Source: Actinomadura rayongensis
GTDB taxonomy: Bacteria > Actinomycetota > Actinomycetes > Streptosporangiales > Streptosporangiaceae
Direction: 5' to 3'
Assembly: GCF_009831215.1 (NCBI RefSeq)
Contig: NZ_WUTW01000001.1
Location: forward strand, 1,321,423 to 1,385,422
Length of the DNA stretch: 64,000 nucleotides
Positions within the stretch are counted from its first letter, which is position 1. Every line of letters begins with the position of its first letter. Below, one piece after another: positions 7,465 through 16,922 of this stretch. A program made the position numbers and the translations under genes. The notes under the pieces are model-generated. The model made no database searches and had not been told where the DNA came from. It was given only the letters and a program-made list of their open reading frames with translations.

Positions 7465-10155
7465 ATGGCCACACGTGCGTCCGGTGGGGCGAAATCCTCC
7501 TCGCGTGCCGGGGCCGAGCAGGCCCGGGGCAGAACGGGCGGCGACCGGCCGCCCGCACCGCGCCGCACCGGCGGCGGAACGAAGGCGGCGGCCAAGAAGC
7601 CCGCCGCCCGCGGCGCCGCGCCCAAGAAGGCCCCGGCGAAGAACGGCGGCAAGGGCGGTGGCAAGGGCGGCGCGCCGCGCAAGGCGCCCGCGAAGGGCCG
7701 CCCGCCCGCGCCCGATCCGGTGCCGAACCTGTTCCTCGCGTTCTTCGGCCTGCTGTTCAAGCTCTACCACCTCGCCGCCGTCGCGGTCGGGTCGCTGTTC
7801 CGCGCGTTCGGCAACGGCGCCCGCAACCTCGACACCGAGCACCGGCGCGACGGCCTCGGGCTGGCGCTGCTCGGCTCGGCGATCGTGCTCGCGTCGGTCA
7901 CCTGGTGGACGCCGCGCGGCGTCGTCACCAGGGCGCTGGAGCAGGTCGTGCGCGGCGGGATCGGGATCCTCGCGATGGGCGTGCCCGTCGTGCTGGCGGT
8001 GCTCGCGTGGCGGACGCTGCGGCACCCCGACACCAACGAGGACACCGGACGCGTCGCGATCGGCCTGACCGCCCTGCTCGTCGGCGTCGTCGGGGTCGTC
8101 CACATCGGCTCGGGCCTGCCGTCGCCCGCCGACGACATGACCGGCGTGCGCGACGGCGGCGGCGTGATCGGCTGGCTCGTGTCGGCGCCGCTGGCCGCCG
8201 CGCTGAGCACGTGGGTCGCGGTGCCGCTGCTCCTGCTGCTGTCGGGGTTCGGGCTGCTGGTGGTGACGGCGACGCCGATCGCGCGCGTCCCCGAACGCCT
8301 CGCCGACCTGTGGGCCGTCGCGACGCTCCAGGGCCGCACCGGCGCGCCCGCCGAGACCGACGAGAACGCGGAGCCGAAGCCCAAGCGCCGCCGCCGGTCC
8401 CGCGCAGCCGAGGGCGGCGAGGAGGGCGTCGAGCGCGGCGAGCACTCCCGCCCCTACGACACGCCGCTGCTGGACGAGGACGCGCCGCGCCCGGGCGCCT
8501 CCCGCGACCTCGCCGACGACCTGTTCGAGCCGGACCCGTTCGGTCCGCCGCCCGAGCCGCCCGCCGAACCGCCCGCCGACCTGCTGCCGCCCGATCCGGT
8601 GGACGACGCGCCGCCGCCGCAGCCGGCCGTCCCGGACCCGACGCCCGCGCCGCGCCGCAGCGAGCAGCTCCCGCTGTCGTCGTCGGGGGAGATCTACGAG
8701 CTGCCCGAGCCGTCCGCGCTGCGTCCCGGCAGCGTCGCCAAGCCGCGCACCAAGGCCAACGACCAGGTCGTGAACTCGCTCACCGGCGTGCTGGAGCAGT
8801 TCAACATCGACGCGCAGGTCACCGGCTTCACGCGCGGCCCGACGATCACCCGGTACGAGATCGAGCTGGGCCCGGCGGTCAAGGTCGAGAAGATCACCGC
8901 GCTGACCCGCAACATCGCCTACGCGGTGAAAAGCTCCGAGGTCCGGATCATCTCCCCGATCCCGGGCAAGTCGGCGATCGGGGTGGAGATCCCGAACGTC
9001 GACAAGGACATCGTCAGCCTCGGCGACGTGCTGCGCTCGCCCGCCGCGACCGGCGAGCACCACCCGATGGTCGTCGGACTCGGCAAGGACGTCGAGGGCC
9101 GCACGGTCGTGGCGAACCTCGCGAAGATGCCGCACATCCTCATCGCGGGCGCGACCGGCGCGGGCAAGTCGACGTGCATCAACGGGCTCATCACGTCCGT
9201 GCTCATGCGCGCGACGCCCGACGAGGTCCGCATGATCCTGGTGGACCCCAAGCGCGTCGAGCTGACGATGTACCAGGGCATCCCCCACCTCATCACCCCG
9301 ATCATCACCAACCCGAAGAAGGCCGCCGAAGCCCTCGAATGGGTCGTGGGGGAGATGGACCGGCGGTACGACGACCTGGCCGCGTCCGGGTTCCGGCACA
9401 TCGACGACTTCAACAAGGCCGTCCGGGCGGGCAAGCTCACCGCGCCGCCCGGCAGCGAGCGCGTCTACACCCCGTACCCGTACATGCTGGTCATCGTGGA
9501 CGAGCTGGCCGACCTCATGATGGTCGCGCCGCGCGACGTCGAGGACTCGGTCGTCCGCATCACCCAGCTCGCCCGCGCCGCCGGAATTCACCTCGTGCTC
9601 GCCACGCAGCGCCCGTCGGTGGACGTCGTGACCGGGCTGATCAAGGCGAACGTGCCGTCCCGGCTGGCGTTCGCGACGTCCTCGCTGGCCGACAGCCGCG
9701 TCATCCTCGACCAGCCGGGCGCGGAGAAGCTGGTCGGGCAGGGCGACGCGCTGTTCCTGCCGATGGGCGCGAGCAAGCCGATGCGGCTGCAGAACGCGTA
9801 CGTGTCGGAGAAGGAGATCCACGAGGTCGTCGAGCACTGCAAGACGCAGATGCAGGCGGTCTACCGGGAGGACGTCACCGAGACGTCCGGCCCGAAGAAG
9901 GAGATCGACGAGGACATCGGCGACGACCTCGACCTGCTGCTGCAGGCGATCGAGCTGGTCGTGTCCACCCAGTTCGGTTCGACGTCGATGCTCCAGCGCA
10001 AGCTGCGCGTCGGGTTCGCCAAGGCCGGGCGCCTCATGGACCTCATGGAGAGCCGCGACATCGTCGGCCCCAGCGAGGGCTCCAAGGCGCGCGACGTCCT
10101 CGTCAAGCCCGACGAGCTGCCCGGCGTGCTCGCCGACGTGCGCGGTTCGGCCTGA
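7465..10155 (+). CDS. ftsK: DNA translocase FtsK/SpoIIIE
   Basis: An 896-residue septal DNA pump that clears and segregates chromosome termini during division or sporulation. Order: an Ala/Lys/Gly-rich N-terminus (to about residue 75), four or five membrane segments (about 90-270), a Pro/Glu/Asp-rich linker (about 290-420), the FtsK alpha domain ([20 protein letters not shown]), and the RecA-like motor with Walker A ATGAGKS at residues 563-569 and a Walker B near [13 protein letters not shown]. At the end is the gamma winged-helix domain that reads polarity sequences ([20 protein letters not shown]). I chose ATG 7465 over a TTG 18 bases upstream. It is preceded by the rnj terminator, so it has its own promoter. 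Confidence 0.95.
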   Translation: MATRASGGAKSSSRAGAEQARGRTGGDRPPAPRRTGGGTKAAAKKPAARGAAPKKAPAKNGGKGGGKGGAPRKAPAKGRPPAPDPVPNLFLAFFGLLFKLYHLAAVAVGSLFRAFGNGARNLDTEHRRDGLGLALLGSAIVLASVTWWTPRGVVTRALEQVVRGGIGILAMGVPVVLAVLAWRTLRHPDTNEDTGRVAIGLTALLVGVVGVVHIGSGLPSPADDMTGVRDGGGVIGWLVSAPLAAALSTWVAVPLLLLLSGFGLLVVTATPIARVPERLADLWAVATLQGRTGAPAETDENAEPKPKRRRRSRAAEGGEEGVERGEHSRPYDTPLLDEDAPRPGASRDLADDLFEPDPFGPPPEPPAEPPADLLPPDPVDDAPPPQPAVPDPTPAPRRSEQLPLSSSGEIYELPEPSALRPGSVAKPRTKANDQVVNSLTGVLEQFNIDAQVTGFTRGPTITRYEIELGPAVKVEKITALTRNIAYAVKSSEVRIISPIPGKSAIGVEIPNVDKDIVSLGDVLRSPAATGEHHPMVVGLGKDVEGRTVVANLAKMPHILIAGATGAGKSTCINGLITSVLMRATPDEVRMILVDPKRVELTMYQGIPHLITPIITNPKKAAEALEWVVGEMDRRYDDLAASGFRHIDDFNKAVRAGKLTAPPGSERVYTPYPYMLVIVDELADLMMVAPRDVEDSVVRITQLARAAGIHLVLATQRPSVDVVTGLIKANVPSRLAFATSSLADSRVILDQPGAEKLVGQGDALFLPMGASKPMRLQNAYVSEKEIHEVVEHCKTQMQAVYREDVTETSGPKKEIDEDIGDDLDLLLQAIELVVSTQFGSTSMLQRKLRVGFAKAGRLMDLMESRDIVGPSEGSKARDVLVKPDELPGVLADVRGSA

Positions 10156-10312
10156 GACGCCGTCCCGACGCACGGCGGACATGTTCCGTCGGTACGCCCG
10201 TGGGCGGATTGATGCGAAATCTTGGCCGGTCCAGAACGTGTCGGGCGTCGCGCAGCGGGCATGGCCGTTTCTAGACTGGAGTCCAACCGGAGTGCCGGGA
10301 GGGAGAACTCGC

Positions 10313-11068
10313 GTGGGTATCGGTGAGACCTTGGCGGAGGGGCGGAAGCAGGCCGGTCTCACGATCACCGAGGTGAGTCTGCGGACCCGCGTCCGCGAGA
10401 GCGTGATCCGCGGCATCGAGCGCGACGACTTCGCGCCCTGCGGCGGCGACTTCTACGCCCGCGGCCACATCCGCACCATCGCCCGCGTCGTCGGCGTCGA
10501 CCCCGAACCGCTCGTCCGCGCGTTCGACGACGCGCACGGCGGCGCGCCGCAGCCCTCGTCGGCGACCGGCGGTCCGTGGGAGACCGACCGTCCGCTCGTG
10601 CCGTTCCGCGAGCGCCGCAGCCCGAACTGGAGCGCGGCGATGGCGATGGCGTTCGCGGCGCTGGTCGTCGTGGCGGGCGTCCAGTTCTTCGGCGGGCGCG
10701 GCGGCCAGCACGCCGCGCGGCAGGTCGCGGAGAAGCCCGCGCAGGCGGCGGCGTCCCCGCACCAGCAGCAGCCGCGGCGCGCGGGCGACCCGGTGGCGGC
10801 GGCGCCGCGCAAGAACGTCGAGCTGCGGCTGAAGGCGCGCCGCGCGACGTGGGTGAACGTCCGGGGCGACAAGGGCCGCACCCTCTTCAGCGGGACGCTG
10901 CGCAGCGGGACCGTCCGGGAGTGGAAGGCCAAGAAGAAGATCAGCATCCTGATCGGCAACGGCGGCGGCGTCCGGCTGACGGTGAACGGCAAGGACCTCG
11001 GCACGCCCGGGCAGAGCGGGAACGTCGTCCACCTGGACTTCACGCCGTCCGACCCCGAGGCCGCGTGA
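10313..11068 (+). CDS. RodZ-like helix-turn-helix membrane protein (DUF4115)
   Basis: A 251-residue protein with three parts. An N-terminal HTH_25 domain opens GIGETLAEGRKQAGLT and ends in the FYARGHIRTIARVVGVD helix. A single membrane segment lies at about residues 105-125 (AMAMAFAALVVVAGVQFF). The C-terminal DUF4115 beta domain (VELRLKARRATWVNVRGDKG onward) is extracytoplasmic. RodZ proteins link MreB or other cytoskeletal elements to the membrane. In actinobacteria the role is less clear. The GTG at 10313 follows a good GGGAGGGAG ribosome-binding site. It lies between ftsK and rimO, as in many actinomycetes. Confidence 0.85.
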   Translation: MGIGETLAEGRKQAGLTITEVSLRTRVRESVIRGIERDDFAPCGGDFYARGHIRTIARVVGVDPEPLVRAFDDAHGGAPQPSSATGGPWETDRPLVPFRERRSPNWSAAMAMAFAALVVVAGVQFFGGRGGQHAARQVAEKPAQAAASPHQQQPRRAGDPVAAAPRKNVELRLKARRATWVNVRGDKGRTLFSGTLRSGTVREWKAKKKISILIGNGGGVRLTVNGKDLGTPGQSGNVVHLDFTPSDPEAA

Positions 11069-11122
11069 GGTAGGGGCGGGCTCGGGTCCGTCCGGCGGCG
11101 CGGGGCCGTTACCTTAGGGGGC

Positions 11123-12526
11123 ATGCCCACACGCCGCACCGTCTCCCTCGTCACGCTCGGCTGCGCCCGCAACGAGGTCGACTCCGAAGAGCTGGCCGCC
11201 CGCATGGAGGGCGCCGGCTGGGATCTCACCGAGTCCGCCGAGGGCGCCGACGTCGTGGTGGTGAACACCTGCGGGTTCATCGAGGCCGCGAAGAAGGACT
11301 CCATCGACACCCTGCTGGCCGCGCACGACTCCGGGGCGAAGGTCGTCGCCGCCGGGTGCATGGCCGAGCGGTACGGCGCCGAGCTGGCCGCCGCGCTGCC
11401 CGAGGCCGACGCGGTCCTCGGCTTCGACGACTACGCCGAGATCGGGACGCGGCTGGACGACGTCCTCGCGGGCCGCCGCCGGGACGCCCACACCCCGCGC
11501 GACCGCCGCACGCTGCTGCCGATCAGCCCGGTGGAGCGGCGCGCGTCCGACGTCGCCGTCCCGGGACACGGCGAGCTGCCGGACGGCCTGGCGCCCGCGT
11601 CCGGGCCCCGCGTCCTGCGGCGGCGGCTCGGCGGCGGGCCGGTGGCGCCGCTGAAGCTCGCGTCCGGCTGCGACCGGCGCTGCACGTTCTGCGCGATCCC
11701 GGCGTTCCGCGGCGCGTACGTGTCGCGGCCCCCGGCGGAGGTGCTGGAGGAGGCGCGCTGGCTGGCCGGGCACGGCGTGCGGGAGGTCGTGCTCGTCAGC
11801 GAGAACTCCACGTCCTACGGCAAGGACCTCGGCGACCTGCGCGCGCTGGAGAAGCTGCTGCCGCAGCTCGCGGCGGTGGACGGGATCGAGCGCGTCCGCG
11901 TGAGCTACCTCCAGCCCGCCGAGCTGCGGCCCGGGCTGATCGAGGTCATCGCGGGGACGCCCGGCGTCGCCCCCTACTTCGACCTGTCGTTCCAGCACGC
12001 GAGCGGCCCGGTGCTGCGCTCGATGCGGCGGTTCGGCGACCGTCCGCGCTTCCTGGAGCTGCTGGACCGCGTCCGCGACCTCGCGCCCGAGGCGGGCGTC
12101 CGGTCCAACTTCATCGTCGGGTTCCCCGGCGAGACCGAGGACGACTTCGCCGAGCTGGCCGCGTTCCTGGAGGACGCCAGGCTCGACGCGATCGGCGTGT
12201 TCGGCTACTCCGACGAGGACGGCACCGAGGCCGCGTCCCTGCCCGGCAAGGTCGACCCCGACGAGGTCGCGCGCCGCACGGCCGAGCTGACCGACCTCGC
12301 CGACGAGCTGACCGCCCAGCGCGCCGAGGACCGCGTCGGCACCGAGCTGCGCGTCCTCGTGGAGGACAAGACCGACGACGGCGCCTTCGAGGGCCGCGGC
12401 GAGCACCAGGCGCCCGAGGTGGACGGCACGGTGCTCGTGCGGGGCACGGGGCTGGCGCTCGGCGACCTCGCGACCGTCCGGGTGACGGGCAGCGACGGCG
12501 TCGATCTGGTCGCGGACCTCGCGTGA
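11123..12526 (+). CDS. rimO: Ribosomal protein S12 methylthiotransferase
   Basis: A 467-residue radical-SAM enzyme that methylthiolates the conserved aspartate of ribosomal protein S12. The N-terminal UPF0004 domain ([36 protein letters not shown]) binds a second Fe-S cluster. The radical-SAM cysteines are C183, C187 and C190 in [15 protein letters not shown]-terminal TRAM domain follows (about 400-467). The LGCARN/NTCGFI signature separates RimO from MiaB, a separate gene at 46077. pgsA begins inside its stop codon (GTGA overlap), indicating translational coupling. Confidence 0.95.
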   Translation: MPTRRTVSLVTLGCARNEVDSEELAARMEGAGWDLTESAEGADVVVVNTCGFIEAAKKDSIDTLLAAHDSGAKVVAAGCMAERYGAELAAALPEADAVLGFDDYAEIGTRLDDVLAGRRRDAHTPRDRRTLLPISPVERRASDVAVPGHGELPDGLAPASGPRVLRRRLGGGPVAPLKLASGCDRRCTFCAIPAFRGAYVSRPPAEVLEEARWLAGHGVREVVLVSENSTSYGKDLGDLRALEKLLPQLAAVDGIERVRVSYLQPAELRPGLIEVIAGTPGVAPYFDLSFQHASGPVLRSMRRFGDRPRFLELLDRVRDLAPEAGVRSNFIVGFPGETEDDFAELAAFLEDARLDAIGVFGYSDEDGTEAASLPGKVDPDEVARRTAELTDLADELTAQRAEDRVGTELRVLVEDKTDDGAFEGRGEHQAPEVDGTVLVRGTGLALGDLATVRVTGSDGVDLVADLA

Positions 12527-13095
12527 CGCCGGGCTCCCCCCGGCCGGACGATCCGCCCAGCCTCTACAACGTCGCCAACCTGCTCACGATCGTCCGCATC
12601 GCCCTGGTGCCGCCGTTCCTGTGGCTGCTGCTCCAGGACGGCACCGGCTGGCGGCTCGCCGCGTTCGCGGTGTTCGCGGTCGCGTCCGTCACCGACAAGA
12701 TCGACGGCGATCTGGCGCGCAAGCACGGCCTCGTCACCGACTTCGGCAAGATCGCCGACCCGATCGCCGACAAGGCGCTGACCGGCGCGGCGCTCATCGG
12801 GCTGTCGGTGCTCGGCGAGCTGTGGTGGTGGGTGACGATCGTGATCCTCGTGCGGGAGATCGGTATCACCCTGCTGCGGTTCGTCGTCATCCGCTACGGG
12901 GTGATCCCGGCGAGCAAGGGCGGCAAGCTCAAGACGATGCTGCAGGTCCTCGCGATCGGGTTCTTCATCCTGCCCGGGCCGCTGGACCCCGTCCGGTTCG
13001 TCCTGATGGGCGCGGCGGTGGTCGTCACGACGGTGACGGGCGCGGACTACCTCGTCCAGGCGTGGCGGCTGCGCCGGGCCGCCCGCGCCGCCTGA
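12523..13095 (+). CDS. pgsA: CDP-diacylglycerol-glycerol-3-phosphate 3-phosphatidyltransferase
   Basis: A 190-residue integral membrane enzyme making phosphatidylglycerophosphate, the precursor of phosphatidylglycerol and cardiolipin. The CDP-alcohol phosphotransferase motif DG-x2-AR-x8-G-x3-D-x3-D is present as [20 protein letters not shown] plus the following IAD. Five or six hydrophobic segments are visible, starting from [20 protein letters not shown]. The GTG start overlaps the rimO stop by 4 bases. Position between rimO and cinA is the standard actinobacterial arrangement and supports PgsA over related CDP-alcohol transferases. Confidence 0.93.
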   Translation: MTPGSPRPDDPPSLYNVANLLTIVRIALVPPFLWLLLQDGTGWRLAAFAVFAVASVTDKIDGDLARKHGLVTDFGKIADPIADKALTGAALIGLSVLGELWWWVTIVILVREIGITLLRFVVIRYGVIPASKGGKLKTMLQVLAIGFFILPGPLDPVRFVLMGAAVVVTTVTGADYLVQAWRLRRAARAA

Positions 13096-13141
13096 CGGCG
13101 TATCTTCGACGCCTGAGGACCACCGACAGGCGGGAGTGCCG

Positions 13142-14431
13142 ATGCGCGTCGAACTGCTCACGATCGGGGACGAGCTGCTGATCGGCGACGTGGTCAACGG
13201 CAACGCCGCCTGGCTCGGCCGGCGGCTCGCCGACCACGGCGTGGACGTGACGCGCAGCGTGGTCGTGGGCGACGAGCTGGACGTCATCGTCGCGGCCGTC
13301 GAGAGCGCGTTGAGCCGGGCCGACGTCGTCATCACCACCGGCGGCCTCGGCCCCACCTACGACGACCTCACGCGGGACGCGCTGGCGAAGGCGGCGGGCG
13401 CGGCGCTCGTCCGCGACCCGGCGCTGGAGCGGCGGCTGCGCGAGCGCGTCGCGGCGGCCGGACGGACGCTGGAGCCGATGGCGCTGCGCATGGCCGACGT
13501 CCCCGAGGGCGCCCGCGTCCTGCCGAACTCCGAGGGCAGCGCGCCGGGGCTGCGGTTCGACCTGCGCGGCGGCGTGGTGTACGCGCTGCCGGGCGTCCCG
13601 TACGAGATGCGGACGCTCATGGACGCGACCGTCCTGCCCGAGCTGGAGGAGCGCGCCGGGCTGCCCGCGGTCGCGCGGCGCACGCTGCGGACGGCCGGGA
13701 TCTGGGAGTCGGTCGTCGCGACGCGGCTGGCCCCGGTGGAGCGCATGGACGGCGTGCGGCTGGCGTACCTGCCGTCCCCGAGCGAGGTCCGGATCAGGAT
13801 CACGGCGGCGGGCGAGAACCCCGAAGCTCTGCTCGCCGAGGCGGAGCGGGCCGCGCGGGACCTGCTCGGCGACGCCGTCTACGGGACGGGCGACGAATCT
13901 CTCGACCGGGTCGTCCACCGCCTGCTGGCCGAGCGCGGCGCGACCGTCGCCACGGCCGAGTCGCTGACCGGCGGGCTGATCGGGGCGGAGCTGACCGAGA
14001 TGCCCGGTTCATCGGCGACCTACGCGGGCGGCGAGGTCGTCTACGCGACGGAGTTGAAGCACCGGCTGCTCGGGGTCCCCGCCGAGCTGCTGGAGCGGCA
14101 CGGGGCCGTCCACCCGGACGTGGCCGCGCTCATGGCCGTCGGCGTCCGGGACCGGATCGGCGCGGATTATGGCCTCGCCGTCACCGGCGTGGCCGGTCCG
14201 GACCCCCAGGACGGGCAGCCGGTCGGCACGGTCCACGTCGGCGTGGCCGGACCCGGCACCGAACCCGTCGTGATCAGTCCGCGACTCCCCGTGGCCGCCG
14301 GTGGGCCGGAGGCGCGGGGCGTCGTGCGCCGGATGACGGTCGTCCAGGCCCTTGAACTGCTCCGGCGCACGATTCTCGGGCTTGACGCCGAGCCGGGAAC
14401 CCAGCACGCTCGTAAAGATCCGGAAGAGTAG
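13142..14431 (+). CDS. cinA: CinA: competence/damage-inducible protein with NMN amidohydrolase domain
   Basis: A 429-residue, two-domain protein. The N-terminal MoaB/MogA-like (COG1058) domain opens MRVELLTIGDELLIGDVVNGN and carries ITTGGLGPTYDDLTRDA. The C-terminal CinA/PncC domain (about residue 260 on) has ATAESLTGGLIGAELTE and LAVTGVAGPDPQDGQPVGTV and normally deamidates nicotinamide mononucleotide for NAD recycling. ATG 13142 is preferred over GTG 13136 because the GGCGGGAG element then sits at proper spacing. It lies 46 bases after pgsA and upstream of clgR, as in Streptomyces. Confidence 0.93.
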   Translation: MRVELLTIGDELLIGDVVNGNAAWLGRRLADHGVDVTRSVVVGDELDVIVAAVESALSRADVVITTGGLGPTYDDLTRDALAKAAGAALVRDPALERRLRERVAAAGRTLEPMALRMADVPEGARVLPNSEGSAPGLRFDLRGGVVYALPGVPYEMRTLMDATVLPELEERAGLPAVARRTLRTAGIWESVVATRLAPVERMDGVRLAYLPSPSEVRIRITAAGENPEALLAEAERAARDLLGDAVYGTGDESLDRVVHRLLAERGATVATAESLTGGLIGAELTEMPGSSATYAGGEVVYATELKHRLLGVPAELLERHGAVHPDVAALMAVGVRDRIGADYGLAVTGVAGPDPQDGQPVGTVHVGVAGPGTEPVVISPRLPVAAGGPEARGVVRRMTVVQALELLRRTILGLDAEPGTQHARKDPEE

Positions 14432-14454
14432 GGCTGATTACAGCGTTACGTTCC

Positions 14455-14472
14455 GAGCGAACACGAAATCGC
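14455..14472 (+). promoter_or_regulatory. Possible ClgR-type operator upstream of clgR
   Basis: GTTACGTTCCGAGCGAAC resembles the inverted CGC...GCG operator recalled for ClgR, with about two mismatches. It lies about 75 bases before the clgR start, so autoregulation is plausible. The match is imperfect and was made by eye. Confidence 0.3.
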
Positions 14473-14548
14473 CGGTCTGCCATGCCCGCCCTCCGGGCGG
14501 GTACGGTGGAAGCGGTAGATGGTCCGAACTGAGGGAGGGAGCGAGACG

Positions 14549-14899
14549 ATGGTCCTGCTTCGCCAGCTGCTCGGTGACGTACTGCGGCAGCTGCGGCTGC
14601 GCCAGGGACGCACCCTCCGCGAGGTGTCCGCGGCGGCACGGGTTTCCCTCGGATACCTGTCCGAGGTCGAGCGAGGGCAGAAGGAAGCCTCGTCGGAGCT
14701 GCTCGCGTCGATCTGCAAGGCGCTGGGCGTGCCGCTGTCGCACGTCCTGCGCGAGGTCGCGGACGCACTGGCCCTCGCCGAGCTGCAGCACGAGCCGGTG
14801 ATGGCGGGCGCGCCCGAGCACGAGCGGCTCACCGAGAAGATCCCGGCCACGCCCGAGGAGATCACCGGCGAGTTCCGCGCCGACATGGTGGCCGCCTGA
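14549..14899 (+). CDS. clgR: ClgR-type XRE transcriptional activator of protease genes
   Basis: A 116-residue protein with an HTH_3 domain (about residues 8-65: [20 protein letters not shown], then [18 protein letters not shown]). It closely resembles actinobacterial ClgR, which activates clp protease and chaperone genes under envelope or proteotoxic stress. The protein ends ADMVAA. ClgR proteins are themselves ClpP substrates recognised through a non-polar C-terminal tail, so this fits a degron. I chose ATG 14549, preceded by GAGGGAGGGAGCGAGACG, over an upstream ATG at 14519 without a site. The position right after cinA is the conserved ClgR location. Confidence 0.87.
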   Translation: MVLLRQLLGDVLRQLRLRQGRTLREVSAAARVSLGYLSEVERGQKEASSELLASICKALGVPLSHVLREVADALALAELQHEPVMAGAPEHERLTEKIPATPEEITGEFRADMVAA

Positions 14900-14918
14900 C
14901 GGCGGTCGCACGTGGGGT

Positions 14919-14953
14919 ACCCGGGACGGTGCGTCGTGCGCCGTCGCCCGGGT
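14919..14953 (+). terminator. Imperfect hairpin after clgR
   Basis: Arms ACCCGGG (14919-14925) and CCCGGGT (14947-14953) flank a partly paired interior, beginning 20 bases after the clgR stop. It is a likely terminator separating clgR from dps. Confidence 0.45.
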
Positions 14954-15053
14954 CCGTCCCGCCCTGTGGGCGGTTTCACGCGTATGCGCGGCATATGCGG
15001 GCAGGTCTGACGTTGATAACGGACGGACCGGTTACGACGGAGGGAGTCCCACG

Positions 15054-15521
15054 ATGGCGGCGATCAAGAGCCCGCTGAGCGAGTCGGCGCAGAAGGTGAC
15101 GGGGGACGCGCTGCAGGGGGCGCTGGTCGATCTGATCGATCTGTCCCTGTACGCCAAACAGGCGCACTGGAACCTCACCGGCCGCAACTTCAAGGTCGTC
15201 CACGAGCACCTGGACGAGATCGTCGATCTCGCCCGGCAGGCGCAGGACGACGTCGCCGAGCGCGCGATCGCGATCGGCGTGAACCCCGACGGCCGCGCGC
15301 GGACCGTCGCCGACCGCACCGAGATCCCGCAGCTCGAATCGGGCTATCTGGACGACGACAAGGTCGTGGCGGCGGTGACCGACGCGCTGGCGCAGATCAT
15401 CGCGCGCTTCCGGGAGCGCGTCGCGGCGACCGACGAGCCCGACCCGATCACCCAGGACCTGCTGATCGGCATCACCGCGAGCCTCGAAAAGCAGCACTGG
15501 ATGTTCCAGGCCCAGTCCTGA
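15054..15521 (+). CDS. dps: Dps-family ferritin-like DNA-protection protein
   Basis: A 155-residue four-helix Dps protein that oxidises and stores iron and protects DNA in stress or stationary phase. The intersubunit ferroxidase ligands are visible in AKQAHWNLTGRNF (His) and VHEHLDEIVD (His, Asp, Glu). The C-terminus (EKQHWMFQAQS) matches actinobacterial Dps. Upstream of the ATG is GGAGGGAGTCCCACG, a strong ribosome-binding site. The 154-base upstream region is moderately AT-richer (TTGATAACGG near 15014) and probably holds the promoter. A strong terminator follows directly. Confidence 0.94.
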   Translation: MAAIKSPLSESAQKVTGDALQGALVDLIDLSLYAKQAHWNLTGRNFKVVHEHLDEIVDLARQAQDDVAERAIAIGVNPDGRARTVADRTEIPQLESGYLDDDKVVAAVTDALAQIIARFRERVAATDEPDPITQDLLIGITASLEKQHWMFQAQS

Positions 15522-15533
15522 TCATCGACTCGC

Positions 15534-15564
15534 ACGGCCCCGGCCCGGACAGGGCCGGGGCCGT
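15534..15564. terminator. Bidirectional terminator between dps and nei2
   Basis: A perfect 13-bp stem (15534-15546 with 15552-15564: ACGGCCCCGGCCC) with a 5-base loop lies between the convergent stops of dps and the Nei gene, and could serve both. Confidence 0.8.
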
Positions 15565-15569
15565 CCTGT

Positions 15570-16355
15570 TCAGGACGGCTGGCAGGCGGGGCACCAGAAG
15601 GTGACGCGTTCGCCGACGTCCGACGCCTGGTCGGCGCGGCGGACGGGCGTGCCGCAGCGGCGGCAGGGGCGTCCGCCGCGGCCGTAGACCCAGTGTTCGC
15701 GGCCCGGCCGGCGGTCGCCGGTGGTGATGTGGCCGTGGCGGGCCTTGTTGGCGTCCAGGAGGCGATGGGAGAGGTCCACGACGGCCGGGAGGTCCGGGAC
15801 GTCCCGGACGGCCGTCCACGGGCTCACGCCGCGCAGGAACAGGATCTCGGACTTGTAGACGTTCCCGATCCCGGCCAGCACCCGCTGATCCAGCAGCGCC
15901 TCGCCGATCGCGCGCTCGGGCGCGGCGCGCAGGTTCCGGACGGCCTCGTCCGCCAACTCAGGGCCCCAGGACGGGTCGAGCAGATCAGGACCGAGGTGCC
16001 CGACGACGCGGGACTCCTCGGCCGTCGGGAGCAGGTCGAGCTTGCCCAGCGACGTCCCGACGGCCAGCGCGTCGCGGGTGCCGAGCACCAGCCGTACCCG
16101 GTGGCCGCGCGGCGCGGCGCCGGCCGCGCCGACGTGGAACCGCCCCTCCATCAGCAGGTGGACGTGGATCGTCAGCCCGCCCGACACCCGGATGAGCAGG
16201 TGCTTGCCGCGCGAGGCGACGGACACGACCGTCCGCCCGCGCAGGTCGGCGGTGGCGTGGCGCGGCACGCGCAGTTCGGCGCGCGTCAGGGCGTGCCCGG
16301 TGAGCGCCGCGTCCAGGAGCGCGGCGGTCAGCCGGACGGTGTCGCCTTCGGGCAC
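15570..16355 (-). CDS. nei2: Endonuclease VIII-like DNA glycosylase (Nei2)
   Basis: A 261-residue Fpg/Nei-family base-excision enzyme that removes oxidised pyrimidines and cuts the abasic site. It begins MPEGDTV: after Met removal, Pro2 is the Schiff-base nucleophile and Glu3 the general acid. The conserved Lys is in SRGKHLLIR. The helix-two-turn-helix LDQRVLAGIGNVYKSEILF and the zinc finger CRRC...CPAC at the C-terminus are intact. MPEGDT fits Nei-type rather than MPELPE-type Fpg enzymes. It starts with GTG one base after the stop of the Rrf2 gene, so the two are co-transcribed. Confidence 0.92.
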   Translation of the reverse strand: MPEGDTVRLTAALLDAALTGHALTRAELRVPRHATADLRGRTVVSVASRGKHLLIRVSGGLTIHVHLLMEGRFHVGAAGAAPRGHRVRLVLGTRDALAVGTSLGKLDLLPTAEESRVVGHLGPDLLDPSWGPELADEAVRNLRAAPERAIGEALLDQRVLAGIGNVYKSEILFLRGVSPWTAVRDVPDLPAVVDLSHRLLDANKARHGHITTGDRRPGREHWVYGRGGRPCRRCGTPVRRADQASDVGERVTFWCPACQPS

Positions 16356-16356
16356 G

Positions 16357-16821
16357 TCAGAGGAAGGACGGGCTTTCCCAGGCGGCGGGGTCCTCGGTCA
16401 GCTTCTGGACGGGATCGGGCAGGCGCCCCTCGGCGATGTGCTGGAGCGACACGGTCTCCAGGATGCCGCGCTCGCTGGCGCGCAGCGCGATCCACACCTC
16501 CTGCAGCGAGCGGGCGGGACCCTCGTACCCGACGTGCTCGGGGCGCTCGCCCCGGACGCCGAGCAGCGGCCCGTCGATGGCGCGGATGATGTCGGCGAGC
16601 ATGATGTCCCCGGCGGGCCGGGCGAGCCAGTAGCCGCCCTCCGGGCCGCGCTGGCTGCGCACCAGGCCGGACCGGCGGAGCTGGCCGAGAATGTTCTCGA
16701 GGAACTTGGGCGGAATCTGCTGCGCTTCCGCGAGCTGGACCGCGGTCACCGGACGGTCTCCGGCGACGGCGAGTTCGGCGGCGGCGCGCAGGGCGTAGTC
16801 GACCCGGGCGGACAATCGCAT
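16357..16821 (-). CDS. Rrf2-family transcriptional regulator lacking cysteines
   Basis: A 154-residue Rrf2 winged-helix protein: MRLSARVDYALRAAAELAVA at the start, the recognition region IPPKFLENILGQLRRSGLV and RGPEGGYWLARPA. Rrf2 members such as IscR, NsrR and RsrR ligate an Fe-S cluster with three cysteines. This protein contains no cysteine at all, so it should not sense through a classical cluster and is nearer the CymR-like subgroup. It is the first gene of a two-gene operon with nei2, suggesting that it controls or is expressed with the repair enzyme. The ligand is unknown. Confidence 0.88.
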   Translation of the reverse strand: MRLSARVDYALRAAAELAVAGDRPVTAVQLAEAQQIPPKFLENILGQLRRSGLVRSQRGPEGGYWLARPAGDIMLADIIRAIDGPLLGVRGERPEHVGYEGPARSLQEVWIALRASERGILETVSLQHIAEGRLPDPVQKLTEDPAAWESPSFL

Positions 16822-16879
16822 GCTCGTATTATCCCTTGTCGATCTGACTGGTCTGGCTTACCTCCCCGCCAAGGGCCGG

Positions 16880-16910
16880 TGCGGTCCGGCGCCCCCGTGG
16901 CCGGACCGCA
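16880..16910 (-). terminator. Terminator of the sugar ABC-GH3 operon
   Basis: A perfect 11-bp stem TGCGGTCCGGC/GCCGGACCGCA with a 9-base loop, 13 bases past the stop of the leftward GH3 gene. Confidence 0.75.
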
Positions 16911-16922
16911 GGTCAGCGGGCT

